The notes beneath the pieces were generated by a model that saw only the letters and a list, made by a program, of their open reading frames with translations, had not been told where the DNA came from and ran no database searches. A DNA stretch of 56,293 nucleotides, from assembly GCA_900088475.1 (NCBI GenBank), contig FLMG01001375.1, positions 9,234-65,526 on the forward strand, written 5' to 3'. This stretch comes from Hyphochytrium catenoides (Eukaryota; Sar; Hyphochytriomycetes; Hyphochytriales; Hyphochytriaceae). Position 1 is the first letter of the stretch, and every line of letters starts with the position of its first letter. Shown here in pieces: positions 35,531-46,117 of the stretch. Position numbers and translations under genes: made by a program.

Positions 35531-37467
35531 TTAGGTGATTCCTTGGCTAAGAGTTCCATAAAGGGCAAGCCAGCAGTGGTAGGTGTCCGTAAGTTGAAGA
35601 AGAGCCATGGTGAATGACCTTTCATCTAACTCTAGGCCATCGGTTGACATCTCATCCTCGTGCTCTTGTGTTTCACTGGCCATCGGGGAGGATTTTGGAG
35701 CTGCGTCTTCGCTGTGCCGAATCTTTCCATATTCGACACTATGCATAACCAGGACGGGGGACCACGAAGAACCAAGAAAGTGAGGCAAGATAAGGGAGAG
35801 TCAGGACGATTGGATAGAAAAGGAAAAACAGGGACAACCGGAGCAAATAGGGGTGGCTGAAAGAGAGCCAACGAGCTCAATGATGGGTCTACTTTCTGAG
35901 GTGCCTGGCTGACCTTGTCCCTTCTTCGTCATGATCGCCAGCCTCTCCTTCTCCTCCTTCACTTTCACTCTCTTCCATATGCGAGTGATCTCGCATGGCC
36001 TGACTGAGGGCGTACTTCTTCGCTGTACATGGGGAAGCTTTGTAAGAAGTAGGTTCGGCGATAGGAGAAGCATCATCTGGGCAATAGAGCACTACGGATA
36101 ATATCTGACGAAAGGGCCAGGCTGCTCTTCCCCATACGCCGTGTAGACGGCACAGTGACAGCAGGGAGAAGAAGAGGAAGCTGTGGCATATTTTGAGAGA
36201 GAGACTACGGTAAGAGGAGAAGGTCGACGAGGCACTGACATGAGGTGTGGAGTCGGTGCCCTGGACTCTGCGTGTGAACCGTCGAGACTGCTGAGGCTGC
36301 TGGCGTGTCGTGTTCGGCACTGGTGCTAGCCAGAGTCTCACTCAACCGCATAAAGTCCACATCAATAGGCATAGGCTGAAAATTAGCTGAGGTGTGGGAT
36401 AGAAAGGTAATAAAGGTCAGTGAGTGAGAGGGGATGAACGCCAGCAGTTAGCGGAATAGGACAGAGAAGGCAAGGGCAATGAGAGGATAGAGGTTGCCAG
36501 CCCTAAGATGAGTCGCTCGGCTGAAGACGGTCGAGCAATCCTGTTGGATGCCTTCAGGTAGACATGGACATAAGATGCTAGTTCGATGAGTTGGAAGTTG
36601 CCGAGAGAGAAGATCGAGTAGATGAGTCGATAGTCAAGAGCATGAGAGAGGCGAAACACAGCAAGCTGAAGAGAGAGAGAAGAATAGACCATACTTGCGT
36701 AAGAGGAAGGACTTTGGTTCCTCGCTGCCAGGCTTGGGACTTCAGTCATCAGTGGAGGCCCTGCCTCCTTCCTCCTCCGATTGTACCCAATCTTGGTCAT
36801 CGCATGCTGGAACTCGACCCGAACCTGACAACGAGAGGACATGTCAGATTATTATTGAGCGCAGGACAAGGGGTACGCCCTTCAAAGAAAGAGAAAGCTG
36901 GAAAAAGTCATAGGAAAGAAAGGCCAAGTCCCCGCAGAGAAAGAATAGACTGAGAGGAGTGTGCATCCCGAGGGCCAAGCAATGCAAGCGCAAGGAGAAG
37001 GGGAGAAAAGCTCTACCTGGAATTCCTCGTCATCGAACATCTGGCCCAGCCGATGCTGCGAAGACAGACAGAGAGAGAGAGAGAGAGAGAGAGAGNNNNN
37101 NNNNNNNNNNNNNNNNNNNNNNNNNNNNNNNNNNNNNNNNNAGACGAAGAGAGGAAGGGGACTCAGGAGCAGAGGTACAAAATAGGAGAATAGGAGTGAA
37201 GAGAGACAGAAGGAGGCAGAGGAGAGACAGAGAGAGAGAGCTTCTCAGCTTAGAGCTGCTGAGCAGAAGCCCGTCTCCAGGACTTACCGGGCGTGGCCGA
37301 CTCTCCATCCTGCTTCTAGCTTCAGTTGAGATGCAGACACTTCCCCCTTCAGCCCATCCCTCAGCTGTCAGCGAGCTGTACGTCCCAGCTTGTCCGTTAG
37401 GAAGGTATGATAGTCCTCCGGGCTGCAAGTAGAGTAGAAGCTTACAGAGTGGTCTCAACAGTGACAA
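35531..37467 (-). CDS. Unresolved spliced gene spanning the assembly gap, function unknown
   Basis: Several minus-strand segments look coding but cannot be joined completely. Going downstream: ~37434-37290 ('GGLSYLPNGQAGTYSSL'), ~37055-37017 ('HRLGQMFDDEEFQ'), ~36826-36691 ('VRVEFQHAMTKIGYNRRRKE'), ~36375-36247 ('MPIDVDFMRLSETLASTSAE'), ~36074-35926 ('KKYALSQAMRDHSHMEESES'), and 35745-35531 ('YGKIRHSEDAAPKSSPMASE', ending '...LSQGIT' and TAA). The last three exons join in phase (1, then 2). The junction near 36690/36375 does not, so an exon is missing or these are two genes. The product is acidic and Ser-rich, probably disordered, with one basic helical region. The N run at 37096-37141 sits in an intron inside a (GA)n tract. 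Confidence 0.4.
37070..37141. repeat. (GA)n microsatellite running into an assembly gap
   Basis: A pure GA run (about 37070-37095) is followed by 46 Ns (37096-37141). The assembler probably collapsed or failed to span the repeat; its true length is unknown. Confidence 0.95.
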
Positions 37468-38215
37468 GTGCTCTCTTTCCCGTCACCGCTGCTGCTGCTG
37501 CTGCTGCTGCTGTGTCGCTGGGGACATGGATGGATGCGAACTCCTGCTAAAGCTTTCTTCCTCCCACACTATGGCTGTTCTTCCCAGCAGATTATCTTCT
37601 TGCCTCTCTCCCTCTTCTCTTTCTCTCTCTCTCTCTCTCCCTCTCTCTCTCTCTGTCTCTCTCTCTCTGTCTCTCTCTCTCTTCCCTCTCTGCAGTAAGA
37701 TCTCTCTCTCTCCTTTCAAACGGAGCCGTTCTCCTCCACTTTCCCTCCAGTTCTCTCTTCAACCCATAAAACTCGTAATTCCAGATACACAGCTATAAAC
37801 GGCTTTCTCTGAGGAGCTATAATAAGATCAGTATATCTGATATGGGTAAACGTCTGCTAGTGGTCCCACAAACGTTGTATTTAGCAGACCCAGCACCCTG
37901 TTGATGGCTTTTGACTTTCCCCAAACATGTCTCTCTCCCTCTTTTTTCTGGCTCTCTTCTCCCATCATCAGACGTCCAAGCCACGCCTCACGCCTCAACC
38001 TATCGGCAGCTTCCTGTCCTTCGATCCTCCTCAATGCCTCGGATCTCTGTCTGTCACTCTCTCACGGTCTCCATCTCGGCTTCTGAGACCTCCTCCTCGT
38101 TCCATCAAGCCTTATCTCTTTGTGGAAAGCCCTTGAGGACCAAACGAGTGTGAGAAAGGAGGCCTCGATCTAGGAACTAGCCAAGAAGGAGAGAGAGGGA
38201 CCTAGCCACCAAGCC
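37468..38215. other. intergenic/5' region with CAG and CT repeats
   Basis: A short (CTG)n/(CAG)n run (37486-37512) and a long interrupted CT tract (37612-37710) precede the HAD gene. On the minus strand 37840-38034 contains a Lys/Glu/Arg-rich frame ('RRIEGQEAADRLRREAWLGR') that could be a 5' exon of the unresolved minus gene, but no junction was established. Confidence 0.4.
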
Positions 38216-39887
38216 ATGAACTCAGTGCAGACGCCCCCGGCCCTGTCATCTACTTTCTACGCCTTGGACTTTGACGGCGTCCTGGTCGATAGCGCAGCTG
38301 AACTAGGAACGGCGGGATGGAAGACCTGTCGGGCACTTTGGCCTTCTAAGAGCTCTCCGTCTTCACCTTCCAAAGAGCTCATTGAGGACTTTTAGCGTGT
38401 TAGACCGGTACTGGAGACTGGGTATGAGAGTAAGGAAACTCCTGCTGAAGGGGAAAGAGTAGAATAGAGATGACACACTCCTTGTCGGCTCTTGCCATTC
38501 CCTAGTCCTCCCTGTGCCAGGAGCCTTCACCTTCGCAGGTCCACTTGCTCAGATTCTTTTGATCTACCTTATGCCTACCCTCTCTTCTCACTTGGCTCTG
38601 GGTCTACCCACTCTACCCAGTCCGCTACGAAATCCTATCTGCATCAGATAGGCATTGCCGCTCAGATCTGTGCCTCTTGCTGTCCCTTCTCCTGTATCAC
38701 TGGGTCGCAGTCTCTTACTTTCTCCTTAAGAGCAGGCGTTATCTTGATTAAAGCGCTGGAAGAAGGCTGGAATACTGCCGAGGAACTCATCATTCGCTGG
38801 CCAGGACACAGCGATGACTTCTTTCACCGAGCTGGAGTCGGGCGAGAGAGAGTTATCGATCAGTTTGCGGCGTCACGGTGAGTCTATTAGGCTCTTAATG
38901 GGAACGAGACGATAGAGAAAGAAATGGCTGATTAGTCGCAAGCGGGAGACCAAAGGTAAACGTAGGGAGAAAAGGTGATGAAGGTCGGAAGAGTCCACAG
39001 ACAGAGAAAGAGAGACAAAGAGAGAGAAAATGGAAGAGAAGAGGGAGAGTTAGGAATAGTGATAGGGCTTGGGGGATCAATAGGTCAGAATACTGAGGGT
39101 GAGAGAAAACGAGTATAAAGTGAAACGCCAAGCGAGTTGAAGCAAACTGTCTCGTGGGGTCTCTGTCTCTCTCTCCTTCTCTCTCTCTCTCTCTCTCTCT
39201 CTACCTCTACCTCCTCTCCCCCTCGCTCTCTTTCTCTCTCCCTCCTTAAACACTCTAGCTTACTTCTGGCTTTTTCACTATTGCAGAAAGGTCTGGATGG
39301 ATGAGGATGTGCAGGCCTGGCTCTCTCAACATTCCTTCTATAGTGAAGCCGTCGACGCCGTCAAAGATCTCTGCAAGACTGGGATTCCGGTGTATATTAT
39401 CACAACCAAGGCCAAGGACTTCACGTTGGAGCTCCTTGATCATGCCGGGCTTCTAATTCCAGAAGACAGAGTGTTCGGCCTTGGTAGTGGGGCCAAACAG
39501 GACGTTATAAGCAGGATCTTCGAGACAGATAAAGCCTTTCAAAGAGCTGTCTTCGTAGAAGACAGAGTGGAGACCTTAATCAAGGCTAAGCCACTTTTCG
39601 AGGAGAGGTTTGACTGTTTGGATCACCAATTTTCTAAGCTACCTTCCTGACGTTCACAACTTGTTCTCTCTATTTGTCCTTTGTCTGTTTGTCCGCTATA
39701 TCTCCTTGGAACGTCTCCTATTCGGTTGTGTGCTAGGAGGCTCATTGTGGAACTAGTATTGGCAGATTGGGGCTATAACACCGAAGCAGACAGGGAGAGA
39801 GCACGACAGAGTGGATGCAAAGTAACAAGCCTTAAGGAGTTCGAGCAGATGTGCGCGAAGCAGCATGGCATCGGGCAAGCTTCCTGA
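38216..39887 (+). CDS. HAD-superfamily hydrolase, plant/algal type, with an in-frame TAG
   Basis: Four exons: 38216-38429, 38733-38877, 39287-39607, 39740-39887, phases 1, 2, 2, 275 codons before the stop. Motif I is 'YALDFDGVLVDSAAE' with nucleophile Asp18 and Asp20. The helical cap has 'RVRPVLETGYE' and 'WNTAEELIIRWPGHS'. The core continues with 'GIPVYIITTKAKDFTLELLD' (motif II Thr), 'GLGSGAKQDVI' (motif III Lys) and 'AVFVEDRVETLIKAK' (motif IV acidic pair). It ends with 'LADWGYNTEADRERA', a block typical of the plant, algal and cyanobacterial members. Codon 60 (38393-38395) is TAG, between 'KELIEDF' and 'RVRPVLETGYE', where the family has a sense codon. No GT-AG intron removes it. Either the gene is freshly broken, the base is a sequencing error, or the stop is read through. 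Substrate unknown; these are phosphatase-like enzymes. Confidence 0.85.
39165..39205. repeat. (CT)n tract inside HAD intron 2
   Basis: CT-rich microsatellite in the plus strand of the intron between 38877 and 39287. It lies about 80-120 nt upstream of the acceptor and continues as a broken pyrimidine tract to about 39245. Confidence 0.8.
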
Positions 39888-40445
39888 TGCTATCAAAAGC
39901 CTAGCAGACCTACGTCAATGGCAATGGCACGATGAAGGCAAAGATGTAAGAGCAAAGATCCAAGGGCATATTTGAACCTACTATTCATTCAGGGACCTGA
40001 GACTAAAAAAGTGACTGAGAGCTAAGGAGGGGCTGGAAGTGGGGTGAGAGATGAGAAGAGTAAGGTGAACATCTGCAGTTCGTTTCCAAAAGTGACATTA
40101 AGACTTAGTCTAATAAGAAACATTAGAGTACAGTCTCCGAAGAGAAAAATTTTAAAAAAGAGTAACCCTATCTTCAAAGCTTGCTGCCCACCTACTGTCA
40201 GCCTCTTCAACTCTCTCTCCTTCAGGCCATCTGACAAAATAGTGCTAGCGCTTCCTCTCTCTCTCGCTCGCTCCCTTCAGGCTTTATTGTTTCTTCCTGT
40301 AAACCACTAAGATAAATAAGCTGGATCTATTGAGTGTGTGCCCGCACAGTCGTTAGAGAAGAGCAATGGAGGGGAGAAATAAACATCCCCTTTGTACTGC
40401 TCTGCTCTCTTTCCCTATCGCCCTCATTCCTCCACCTGCTGTCTT
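39888..40445. other. intergenic, convergent 3' ends
   Basis: Spacer between the HAD gene (+) and the KIX/LRR gene (-). The AT-richer middle (40080-40160) holds no open frame of interest. Confidence 0.5.
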
Positions 40446-42209
40446 TCACTCTGTCGCAGTGATCATCACCGGCGTGTGCATTTCTACAGTTAGAGAGCGC
40501 TTCATATGTCGCAGAGTCTTCGTCACGTATGAGGCGCTCCTGTTGGTCACCGAGCCTAGGATTAGGCACTGGATCCCACCCAGGCGTCCCATCAATAACA
40601 GTTTGCTGAAGTATAGCGCGAAGCACTCTGCAGCAGCATTCTCACGAAGATTCAGATAGCGAAGAGGAGGAAAGTGCACCGAAGTGATGGCCTTTGCTAA
40701 ATATTTTGCCCCCTTCCGTTGAATGAAGTTGCTATCTAGACAGAGAGTCTCCAGTTTGGGACAGCCTCCTGCTGCTAGAGCTGAAGAGAGTTTCTGCGCA
40801 GCTCCACAACCCAAGAGGTTACCGCCCAGGTTAAGGTTCTCTAACCGCAATAGCTTCTTTCCTTCTATAGCAGCAGCTAAAGCGCCGACTCCTACCTCTC
40901 CGATGTAGTTCCTCCTCAGGTCTAAGCGTCGAAGGTCTGGACAACAGCCGGACTGTATCATATCTACCAAGTCTAGGGCACCGGCATCGCCTATACCATT
41001 TCCTATCAGCTGTAGACTCTTCAGCTTCGGACAGACCCCTTTCTTTAAAGCAGCAGTGAGTAGGGAGACAACGCTGTTCCTCTGACCATTGAAAAAGACT
41101 GCACATAAGCAGATGGATTCCAGGTTTGGGCAGGAGCCAGCGCTGAGAGCAGCGATAAAATTTCTAATAACTCTCTCATAGTTGCTAGCAAGAAATCCGA
41201 GTTGGGGAAGAGAGGAAGAGCATTCTCCTGATATGCCCGCCCGGGTGATCCTTTTAACTGTTCCTTGGGGAACCGGCCAGTAGCTAGGAGGTGTCACATT
41301 CTCTGTCTCCTTTGGCTCTACGAAGATGCTGATGTGCCCAAGCTGAGGATAGAGAGAGAGCTGACCGCCTATGGCTGGAGAGTAGTCAAAGATGTCACTG
41401 AGCTGCTTTGGATGCACCTGCAGAGACTGGACACACTGAGGGAGGAAGCGCGCCGCAAACTTATTTACTGCTGAGTGTCTAATAGCCTCTTTCCCATCGA
41501 GAAAGGCGTAGACAGACATGATGAGATCTTGGTTGTTCCCCAGGAGAAATGTTGAGCTAGGGCGAAAAGAATGGCGAGGGGTAAGGCACTTTGGAGTGCT
41601 AGAGGAGGAGTCAGCGATCGGGCTCGCGAGGAAAGGCTCCGCTCCGGCTTGCCCGAAGAAGTTCCCAACCTTCAGAGTAACCAACGCAATGTCTGTCCTT
41701 CTCTTTTTTAACAGCCTACTAGGACCTTGAGGCCAGCTCTGCATAGGGAGACCGAGTTCCTCCGTCATCTTTCTCTTGGGTTTATCACCAGAAAGGGGAG
41801 ATGAAGACTGTTGGGAAGCGGCAGCATTAGGGGCTGCGCTGACCTTTGAGGCCTCTAGAGAGAGCTGCCCGAAGTCATTTGCACATGGAGGATAGGCAGT
41901 TAGAGCAAGGAACTGCAGGCGCTTGTTTAAGGTTGAGAGGTCTAGGTACTCCTCGAGTGAAGCCGCCCTCCGGTATAGTGCAAGCTCCATATGCCTAGCA
42001 ATGTCAGGTAGATAGTCTGCTGCCTCCTGTTGGTTCTGCTGGTACGACCCTATCCTCGAGTGAATGATGCCAAGAAGCCTATAGATCATGCTTACACGGT
42101 GAGGATGATCATTGGCACTTTGCCAGGTGAGCGGCAGAGGTGCTCCTTGCTCTGCCATACTTTGACCGTCCAATAGCACCCCATGGATATTTGATAAAGC
42201 TTGTCCCAT
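40446..42209 (-). CDS. KIX-like domain protein with C-terminal leucine-rich repeats (intronless)
   Basis: One uninterrupted frame of 587 aa, unlike its multi-exon neighbours. Residues ~36-102 fit a KIX fold of the MED15/CBP type: 'HRVSMIYRLLGIIHSRI' as helix 1, a middle helix, then 'IARHMELALYRRAASLEEYL' and 'DLSTLNKRLQFLA'. A Ser/Pro-rich linker with a basic patch ('KPKRKM', 'LLKKRRTD') follows. Residues ~228-262 ('DLIMSVYAFLDGKEAIRHSA') resemble an F-box-like helical motif. From ~345 to ~565 lie ribonuclease-inhibitor-type leucine-rich repeats of ~28-32 residues, for example 'CPKLKSLQLIGNGIGDAGAL', 'CPDLRRLDLRRNYIGEVGVG' and 'CPKLETLCLDSNFIQRKGAK', with the C-P-x-L-x-x-L start conserved. 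KIX domains bind activation domains in transcription. A scaffold linking transcription factors to another partner is a reasonable inference. Absence of introns may mean retroposition or gain by another route. Confidence 0.8.
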   Translation of the reverse strand: MGQALSNIHGVLLDGQSMAEQGAPLPLTWQSANDHPHRVSMIYRLLGIIHSRIGSYQQNQQEAADYLPDIARHMELALYRRAASLEEYLDLSTLNKRLQFLALTAYPPCANDFGQLSLEASKVSAAPNAAASQQSSSPLSGDKPKRKMTEELGLPMQSWPQGPSRLLKKRRTDIALVTLKVGNFFGQAGAEPFLASPIADSSSSTPKCLTPRHSFRPSSTFLLGNNQDLIMSVYAFLDGKEAIRHSAVNKFAARFLPQCVQSLQVHPKQLSDIFDYSPAIGGQLSLYPQLGHISIFVEPKETENVTPPSYWPVPQGTVKRITRAGISGECSSSLPQLGFLASNYERVIRNFIAALSAGSCPNLESICLCAVFFNGQRNSVVSLLTAALKKGVCPKLKSLQLIGNGIGDAGALDLVDMIQSGCCPDLRRLDLRRNYIGEVGVGALAAAIEGKKLLRLENLNLGGNLLGCGAAQKLSSALAAGGCPKLETLCLDSNFIQRKGAKYLAKAITSVHFPPLRYLNLRENAAAECFALYFSKLLLMGRLGGIQCLILGSVTNRSASYVTKTLRHMKRSLTVEMHTPVMITATE

Positions 42210-42881
42210 CTCTCTGTCAGAAGTCTATCACTTAGATCTCTCTTGGTGCCAGTGCTACGATGGGAGAAACTTCAGAAAGTCTCGGCTGCAAAACACCTGC
42301 GGACTGCAGACCCGCAAGAACGGAGACGAACGAATGCGCCAGAAATCTGGCTTTACCGCGATGGTCTCCACCTTTGACTGGCGGCCACCACTGCGCACTC
42401 TCTTCTTTTTCCTCTTTCTATTTTATTTCTCCTTCTGTTTATAGCTCCATGCTGCAGGGCTGCTGATGAGGCAGTGAGTGTCGGCAGTCTCTGTTGCTAT
42501 AACGGGCTAGGAAGGTATGAATATGTTGGTGCTTGTACGAGCAAAGAAGAGATTTGGTCCCGTCAAAAGATAAAAATATTTTTCTCTCGCCTCGAAGGTG
42601 GGACGGGTGATGAATCTCCCTCCTCTTCTTTCTGTTCTTTTTCTCTCCTTTCTCCTTCTTCTTTTCTTATCCTCTCTCTCTCTCTCTCTTCCTCTCTTCT
42701 CTTGCTCTTGTCAATGATGATGGCGCCAAACCTCGACAGTCGTGACTTCCAGCCCTCAGTTTCCTTTCAGCCCCATACAGAGCCAAAGAAGGGGAGGTGG
42801 CAAATGATGCTCTCTTTCAGCAAGAGAGACAGATCGATGAGAGAGAAAGGACAGCTGGGAGAGAGACATGCCATTCGCCAG

Positions 42882-42912
<31 letters not shown>

Positions 42913-42935
42913 CGGTATGGGAGAGAGAGAGAGAG

Positions 42936-42971
<36 letters not shown>

Positions 42972-43853
42972 CTACCTCAGACAAGGGAACAAAGGGAAAG
43001 GGAGGAAAATGGCCAAGGCCTCAACAGAAGGTGGCGGGAAATGGAAGGAGCTTGGAGAGGGATGATGGAGGCGATCGGGCTGTGGAAGAGACTGGAGGGG
43101 ATGAGGTGATGATGGTGATGATGATGTGGAGAGAAAGGCCAAAGATGAAAGACAGAGTGAGACAGAACAGGCCGGAGATATGGGAAGATCGACGGTTGAG
43201 TGGGTAGGGCGAATGAGTGGGTGAATAGGGTTGAGACAGAGAGCAGCGAGATGTGGATGGAAGATAAGGAGACCCAGATTGAAGAGCTGGGCCAAGAGAT
43301 AGGAATTCCAATCTCCAGCTTCTGTGGGAGACGGCTCCTAAACGTGGGTTTGGCACGATAGGAAAGAACATAAGGTGCTATTTCCATATTGAAGTTGCGT
43401 TTGATACTGCAGTGAAGCTGTGTTTGAGGAGTTTAGGACTTAGGAGGACTGTGTCCTATGTCATTGGTCATCCTGCAGGGCTTTTCCTCTCTTTCCTTTT
43501 GGAACCGCGTCTTGTGCCTTCCCGCTAAAGTCTAATAATATTCCTTCTTTACTGCATGTTGCTTGTCTATATAAGGCCTTATACTGACTGTCATGGTGGG
43601 GCTTTTTCCTATCCTCTTCTTTTCTTGATAAATAAAGTGCAAAGCTTCAATATGTGAAAGGTTCAAAGGTGAGAGTACTGTAGTGGTTGTACTGCTATAT
43701 TCGGCTCTTCACCAATATTTCGGTTTTGGAATGTTTTCATGGAGGAAAAAGAGAAAGGAGGGTGGGATATTTTAGAAGCTTTACCCTTTTAGTACAAAAA
43801 TAGACGGCCAAATCGGCACATCCCAGTCAAACCGAGGAAAAGTTGTCCATGAT
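42210..43853. other. gene-poor region with GA/CT microsatellites
   Basis: Upstream of the KIX/LRR gene. CT runs (42670-42690) and long GA runs (42887-42967) dominate. The 211-codon plus-strand frame here is an artefact of the GA repeat (Arg-Glu runs). A 'gataaataaagtgcaaa' near 43628 could be a poly(A) signal context, but no gene was found for it. Confidence 0.5.
42887..42967. repeat. (GA)n microsatellite
   Basis: Almost pure GA/AG dinucleotide repeat, interrupted once by 'gcggtatgg' (42912-42920). It creates spurious Arg/Glu reading frames on the plus strand. Confidence 0.95.
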
Positions 43854-44459
43854 GGGACGTCTCAGCCTATTTTTCTAAACTGATTCATGTCATTCTTGAC
43901 AAGGATTATGCTGCCATACTTTCTTGTCATAGGAACTATAGTTCTAGAGTAGTTTTACAGCCAGTGCGAGATACACGGCTCATTGTCATTTATGAATCGC
44001 TTTTATTGTCCAAATCTGGTAAATTGACTGTCAATAAAGCTTTATTGACACGAATAATTGGTTTGTGATTTCGAAGGTATGGAAACTGGTTCTATTGGGT
44101 AAGGAAAATGTTAGTCAGCCAGAAATCTTGGACTCCTTTTCCTCCCTTCACGTCTTAGATCAGCGCGCTGCCCAGCCATTTATTCCTGGAGTCCTACTAC
44201 TGTTTTGTTTGACACTACTACTCTGTTTGGTGGCGCCTCTGATCTACAGTTTTAACACCCGCTGGGACGATGCCATGGTCCCTTGATGCCCTACCTTCCT
44301 TTGCCCTTATGATGAGCTAGCGGGGTCAGATGCCTGCCCCTGGCTTTATTACCCTGACGACAAGCACGAAAGGTACCATTATTTCGGGGCAGACATAGAA
44401 CTGAAACAGAAGACCTGGGAGACTGTCATAAGAAGACCCGAAGACCCGACCCCAAAATT
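43854..44459 (+). pseudogene. decayed AT-rich coding-like segments, origin unknown
   Basis: Two open stretches without usable start codons lie in tandem. Frame 1 (43854-~44069) contains 'HVILDKDYAAILSCHRNY' and 'TRLIVIYESLLLSKSGKLTV'. Frame 2 (~44039-44459) contains 'TNNWFVISKVWKLVLLGKEN', a clear membrane segment 'VLLLFCLTLLLCLVAPLIYS', an in-frame TGA at 44284-44286, and then 'YDELAGSDACPWLYYPDDKH' and 'ERYHYFGADIELKQKTWETV' to a TAG. Amino-acid composition is protein-like and base composition is more AT-rich than the neighbouring genes. The stops and frame change suggest a dead gene or two gene fragments; unresolved introns or TGA recoding cannot be excluded. No family recognised. Confidence 0.35.
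44029..44050. repeat. 22-bp perfect palindrome containing AATAAA on both strands
   Basis: The palindrome centred on 'caataaagctttattg' reads AATAAA from either side. It may act as a bidirectional poly(A) signal, or be a chance or regulatory palindrome. Confidence 0.7.
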
Positions 44460-46117
44460 CTAGTCGCAGTCAAAGTAGAATATGAGCAAGGTTCTTGGTG
44501 GGCGTTGCTAATCAGCAGGTGAGCAGCTGGTGAACTGTCGCCCTACCCTGCGCAGTGGTCTCTGATGAAGAAGTCAGTAGTACGGCCAAACCAAAAGCCA
44601 AGCCAAGACAGCAGCGAGGATGTTGTACAGGATGATCTGGCTCTATTTGTCGAATTTTCTTTCTGGAGCTTGTGGTAGAGCAGCTGGCTGGGAGCACAGT
44701 GTCGACGAGAAGGGTTGCTGACTAGTAAATAGAAGCACACAAGCGTCGTACCACACACGACTACGTACTATGAGTGCCACACAAAACTAATCACCAATCC
44801 ATGATCTATAGAATCCATGGCAGTTGCTGGCCAGTAACATTTAGTAGAGAAGCAACTAGTGGAAGGCTAGGGAGGGCCATTATTTTTTTAAGACAGACTA
44901 CTATACAAGCATTAATAAAAAAAAGCTTACCACTTTTGAATGATGACGACGCTGTAGATGGTTTTTCATGGGGTCTGTAGGGTCACGAACGTAGGACGAC
45001 AGGACGACCACCGCTTCTTTCACCGAAAAGGAACCCAGCTCCAGCCTCCAGGTGTTGGTACGTTGGACTTACACGACATCACGATGCGTCACCGCATCCG
45101 CTAGATGCCCCTTCCGCCGGTAAGTACACTGAGGGGGAAGGTAGAGTCTGACATGGCAAGGGTACTTATTACTCCTGGTATGTGCACTGATGATAGCAAA
45201 ATTCGAGTGCCAAAATTTTGTGATACCTTCCTCAAGTTGAACCACCCATTCACTACTATGCACGAGAAGACTTCGCTTTCTTGCCCCAAACAATGCCGCT
45301 AGTTACTGCTTCATCGCTTGAACCTACTTTGCGTACGCCCGCATTAATTAAGAAGTGATCATGCCCTTGTTGCCATTTGCCCACATGTCGTGGCACGTTG
45401 GTGATCATAAGACCGCGGAGCCTGAAATGCACCGATAAAAATTATACGTGCTCAGCAATATGCTAGGGTTGACTTCAATCTTTCCTGCGATTGCGTGACA
45501 TCTGACTAAACAAAAGGTTGTCAGACGGAGGGTCTTTCTATCTTCCTATTTACCGACCTTTCGTACCGGTCGCCTCAAAAGAGGTTTGATAATTAGGAAC
45601 ACTACTACTCGCACACTTAATGGCAGGCCACTACGTTGTAGAAATAGGTCATAGCATTAGCGCCTTCTTCACCACCACAGTCTCCGAGCTCTGTCCAAGG
45701 GTAGCTACACCGTGGCAAGGCCCAGAGATGCGTTCTTCAGGACACCCAGAGAAAGAAGTGCAAGCGTAGTAGTGAAAGGCAACGTTCTCTGCAGCGGTCT
45801 GGATACCAGGCTTAGCTGGGCTGGGCCCGCCCTTGGCTTCCCTACCAGACGAAGTTGGAAGAAAGGGCCGTCTTGCTCGATCCTACCTTGTTCTGTCCTA
45901 ATAATTTACTATTTGCCCGTAAGATGACCTCTGTCTTTACATTGTTGACGTGCATCTAGCCAGAAGAAGGCTTCTCCGTTCGTTACTGTTGGCCGCAGGG
46001 ACAAAAAGATGTCCCAGAAAGTGAAGCTTCAATGGATGGAAACCTAGTCCTGCAAAGTTCTAATACCCTTTAAGCCCTTTCCGCTTCTATCCAAAGTCTC
46101 CTCTTTGGCAGCGCCCT
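44460..46117. other. gene-poor region
   Basis: No exon chain, repeat family or RNA gene could be supported. Frames such as 45069-45302 are open on both strands at once, which is typical of chance. Confidence 0.5.

Noticed and set aside
37483-37719. poly-Gln frame on the minus strand
   Set aside because: Composed of CAG and CT/GA repeats; no junction to a gene that keeps the frame could be shown.
42474-43109. 211-codon plus-strand reading frame
   Set aside because: Its second half is Arg-Glu repeat encoded by the (GA)n microsatellite and its first half is Ser/Leu from CT-rich sequence; no splice context or family.
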